The translations under genes and the position numbers were made by a program. Shown here piece by piece: positions 61,701 to 64,000 of a stretch of DNA of 64,000 nt. Each line of letters begins with the position of its first letter. The first letter of the stretch is position 1. A model generated the notes under the pieces. It searched no databases. It was not told the origin of the DNA and saw nothing but the letters and a program-made list of their open reading frames with translations. Where the stretch lies: contig NC_053042.1 of assembly GCF_003473485.1 (NCBI RefSeq), positions 1,252,501-1,316,500 of the forward strand. The letters are read 5' to 3'. This DNA comes from Medicago truncatula. Its lineage: Eukaryota; Streptophyta; Magnoliopsida; Fabales; Fabaceae.

Positions 61701-62777
61701 ATTATACTACCAAAAAAATTGTTTCTAAAAATTGTGTGGGCACAAGCCCACAAATTCTACAACCTGCATCCGTCCCTGAGTACACCATTGTGTGAAAATC
61801 ACAACAGTTAGGCTATAACTTAGAACCTACAAAGCAAATATGTAGTATAATACTCACTTGCACCTCGGATGTTGATCACAGCCTATAAAGTAGCCAGAAC
61901 CAAATCTACTTACTTTAAATATCAGTGTGCCTTCCGTACAACTGAAACAAGTCAAATAAGAAGTTATCAAGAGAATATCTGACAAACAAATCAGGCAGTA
62001 TATAATGAATGCAATCAACAAACCATTTTCTACAAACAAAATCAGCATAATCACATTCAAAACACAAAATTTACCCCAGTATAACTAGAAAATTACAAAC
62101 GTGATTTCATATAATTTATATTCCACAGGGTCAGCAAATACCATTTACTAGGAAAGGCTGTATCGGTGAATTTTAAACGGTGGTGGATGATGCAATGTCA
62201 ACCAAGTTTCACAAGCAATAAGTATTTAAATTTTTAAACTTTAACAGTTTGACAGTAAGGTGCGCACACTTATCTTTGTTATCATCTCTTTTACGGAAAA
62301 AGTACGGCAGCATAAACATAGAATCATGAGGGTGTGGCACACATGATGAGATTAATATTTAACTATTTCTATCCATAACATGACATAACTTACCTTGGAC
62401 ACGAACGACTCTTGTTTGGGAAAGAGCCAAATAAATAATCCTCAAATTTTTTTTCTAACATCTTCTCAACCTGCAAGTATAAAAATCATTAATGTGTAGA
62501 TAAGATGAAAAAATATGCTCCACATTTTTAAACCAGGCTATCACAGTCACCAACAGCCGATGCAAACATACAAAGTGCACTGAAAACATTGCCAAGAGAG
62601 CATATCAACAAAAACGTGATTTGAGACCCCAAAATGGCAAGCATTGAGCAAAGAAGAGAGATTCCAAACCTGGTGAATATGAACACCAGAAGTACGGTCA
62701 CAATATGATTTAAACCGCGTCCAATAATCTCCAAGGAGGCCTTTCCATTTGGTTGTTCCAGCAGAAACATTATCAAG
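55581..62777 (-). CDS. Bacterial-type DNA topoisomerase I (type IA), 3' part
   Basis: C-terminal part of the plant organelle/nuclear-encoded type IA topoisomerase, which relaxes negative supercoils by single-strand cleavage; the catalytic tyrosine domain lies beyond the window. Exons: 62777-62670 (LDNVSAGTTKWKGLLGDYW), 62470-62394 (VEKMLEKKFEDYLFGSFPNK), 61941-61858, 60563-60449, 60353-60264 (VLLKNGPYGIYVQLGED), 59599-59534 (VKDLDSTTLEEALALLQYPV), 59027-58932 (GKHPDDGKPVILKVAKLGYS), then one of three terminal exons. All phases agree. A TopA-type zinc-ribbon-like module, CP-S-CTEGTL with CDQHPRC, spans 62398-61860. The GPYGIYVQ and GYSIRHGKTIAPVPK modules are the repeated TopA C-terminal elements. 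Introns are packed with transposons. The upstream exons, and so the start, lie right of the window. Confidence 0.9.
56804..56917 (-). other. Topoisomerase terminal exon, copy 2 (middle)
   Basis: Acceptor ATCCAG/AGTATG; encodes SMKPSEITFEKALELLSGDN, then VTTVGRFSKTKKALMCL and stop TGA. Open over 37 codons, same splice phase as copies 1 and 3. Confidence 0.6.
57609..57978. mobile_element. PIF/Harbinger (Tourist-like) MITE, 370 bp
   Basis: Ends GGCTTTGTTTGGGAGTTTGG and CCAAACTCACAAAGCC are inverted, with the 3-bp duplication TTA (57606-57608, 57979-57981). The paralogous unit at about 56325-56345 reads AACTTAGCGACGCAG without the insert, an exact empty site. Confidence 0.92.
58373..58471 (-). 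other. Topoisomerase terminal exon, copy 3 (proximal)
   Basis: Acceptor ATCCAG/AGTATG; encodes SMKPSEITLEKALEFLSDDN, then VKTVGAKPKNAK and stop TAG. It is the first terminal exon a spliceosome would meet after the 59027-58932 exon. Confidence 0.6.
59204..59388. mobile_element. MITE, same family as the GGCT-intron copy
   Basis: Left GAGTTTAATTTACATATACG and right GTGTAAATCAATTAAACAC are imperfect inverses; inner arms TTTTACACATGCACCCAATG and CATTGGATGCATGTGTAAAA also pair. About 185 bp in a topoisomerase intron. Confidence 0.8.
59651..59989 (+). mobile_element. Solo LTR, 339 bp
   Basis: TGTTGG...TAACA with a 5-bp duplication TATTC on both sides (59646-59650, 59990-59994). A TATA-like GTATAAATAG lies inside. 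Typical size and ends for a copia solo LTR, left by recombination between two LTRs. It lies in a topoisomerase intron. Confidence 0.9.
60725..60780. mobile_element. MITE fragment
   Basis: GGATGCATGTGTAAAA followed by TTTACACTGTAAGTGTATAC and AAATTAAATC is one arm of the 59204-59388 family; the other arm is missing. Confidence 0.5.
61438..61778. mobile_element. hAT MITE, 341 bp
   Basis: CAGTGACGGATCCAGG start and GCATCCGTCCCTG end (inverse CAGGGACGGATGC), with 8-bp duplication AGTACACC at 61430-61437 and 61779-61786. Same terminal style as the 21829-23035 element. Confidence 0.92.
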
Positions 62778-63038
62778 CTGAAAAAAAAATGAGACAAGTT
62801 TTTTATTGAAGAAATGATAGGCAAATAACAATGACCACCTATCTCGGACAGTAAGCAAAAAATCAAATAAAAACGTTACAGGGCAGGGAAGGAGGCAATA
62901 ATATTTTTAAAATGCAAAATAAAAGTCAACAATCCAAGATGTCACATTACAATTGCAATAGTAGTACAAATATACAGCTTTATGGGGAGGGGGAGAGTAT
63001 AAAATCATATTCCCGGGACCGATATTTGAAGAAAGATT

Positions 63039-64000
63039 TATTAGAGTATATAGAATAAACCATAGTTAGTTGAGATGTAAACTATGGTTAGTTGGTTGGT
63101 TAGGTAGTTAAGTGTTAGTTAGACTAACTCACCCTATAAATAACTATCACTATTGTACTCTCTAGTTATCTTTTTCAATCTAATTCAATATGAATTACAA
63201 GGATTATTCCTCTGTTTCTACCTCTAAGGCCTACTTCTCCTATGAACTTCATCTTCGTCTATTCGATCCTATCGTTTCTGACATGGTATCAGAGCGATAC
63301 CATTGCGCATATAGTGATCATGAAGACGATGAGGAGGATTTTGTTGGTGATGAAGAGGATTCGGTTGGTGATGAAGATCTTGAAGCTTCTGCATCAGAAT
63401 CTTCGTGTTCTTCCACTTTGCAAGATTGCTTCATTTTCGGTACTTTCGGTGATTCAGTTTCTGCTTCTGTTCCTACACCGTGGAATGCTTCGTTTCAGCC
63501 AGCGGTTGATGGAATCGCCATCAAGATCGGTGAAATTCCTTGCTTTCTCACTAATTCACGTTGGTGCACTGATCGCAACTCTGTGTTTGATGCTTCAGAG
63601 GAAAACAAGAATTCACATAAACTTGATTCGTTGTTTCACGCCTCTGCTGAATCGGAAAAACTGAACAATCGAAAATCTGAGTTTACCGTTTTTGAAGTAG
63701 CAATCAAGAACTCGAAGAGTCTCGTCACCGATTTCGTTCTCTTAGGCTCTGGACCTGTTTACGGCGTAAGTTTCTTCTTCGTCGTAAAACAGGAAGAAGC
63801 TGGAATCACAGTCAACAGCAAGCTTCAGTACTTTCAGTTACATGATGAATCTATTGTCAATTTTGATCCTGGTGGAAATCACTGCAGTTCATTGCCCTCT
63901 TTTCTGTCAGGTTCTTTTTCAATTACGTTCTTCATGTGCAAAAGCTTTGATATCGATCGGCTATGGTGAATGCCATGGGACAGAGGGAAGAATCGTCTTT
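63039..64000 (+). mobile_element. Copia-type LTR and start of internal region, partial
   Basis: An LTR-like stretch to about 63283 contains TTAGAGTATATAGAATAA, a TATA-like CCTATAAATAAC, and ends CA. TGGTATCAGAGC at 63284-63295 is the initiator tRNA-Met primer-binding site. The downstream open frame (to 63969) is acidic and serine-rich and shows no gag motif; because it runs in from the LTR, its start cannot be trusted. Left LTR border and target duplication not certain. It is cut by the window edge and probably sits in an upstream topoisomerase intron. Confidence 0.65.

Noticed and set aside
63190..63969. 259-codon open frame as a host gene
   Set aside because: It runs through an LTR-like end and the tRNA-Met primer-binding site and shows no known domain, so it is treated as retroelement sequence.

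Overview
The window is nuclear DNA of a flowering plant. Its genes are split by many short AT-rich GT-AG introns, the spacers are AT-rich, and transposable elements of nearly every plant class are present (Helitron, CACTA, hAT, Harbinger and other MITEs, L1-type LINEs, tRNA-derived SINEs, copia-type LTRs). The gene families and repeat styles resemble a papilionoid legume such as Medicago; that species guess is inference, not something the sequence proves.

Layout, left to right. 1-1333: 3' half of an NPF (NRT1/PTR) transporter, + strand. 1739-3790: complete 8-exon ChaC-type gamma-glutamylcyclotransferase (206 aa), - strand, convergent with the transporter. 3791-6377: AT-rich spacer. 6378-11288: probable non-autonomous Helitron of about 4.9 kb, mostly a satellite-like array of about 30 copies of its own 5' end (basic unit 133 bp). 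It stops 74 bp before the ATG of a two-exon trihelix/SANT-like DNA-binding gene (11363-14698). 14972-15044: tRNA-Arg(ACG), - strand. 15045-18119: spacer with MITEs and an hAT transposase relic. 18120-20406: complete 4-exon DUF3537 gene, the plant gustatory-receptor-like (GRL) family, - strand. 21829-23035: hAT element with a second element nested inside.

24458-35577 holds two related LRR receptor genes. The first has lost its transmembrane and kinase parts and would encode a secreted LRR protein. The second is a complete pollen-receptor-like kinase whose catalytic motifs are degenerate. Between them lie an hAT element, two SINEs, a dead LINE and a kinase relic. 35790-44040 holds two damaged, tandemly duplicated copies of the N-terminal (USP) half of an RLCK, each running into an unrelated coiled-coil reading frame; an L1 element with a single in-frame stop sits in the second copy. 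Their intact relative, a 10-exon USP/coiled-coil/kinase gene of 786 aa, is at 48164-54521, after a 1.5-kb CACTA element.

55581-62777: 3' part of a bacterial-type (type IA) DNA topoisomerase gene on the - strand. Its last coding exon exists in three diverged tandem copies, each with a splice acceptor and its own stop. Its introns contain a solo LTR, hAT and Harbinger MITEs and, at the window edge, the start of a copia-type element with a tRNA-Met primer-binding site.

The genes do not form a pathway; they are unrelated neighbours. The most unusual features are the Helitron-end satellite against a gene start, the tripled terminal exon, the GRL gene, and the truncated LRR and USP paralogues. Exon coordinates were derived by hand from reading frames, splice consensus and family knowledge; no transcript evidence was available.
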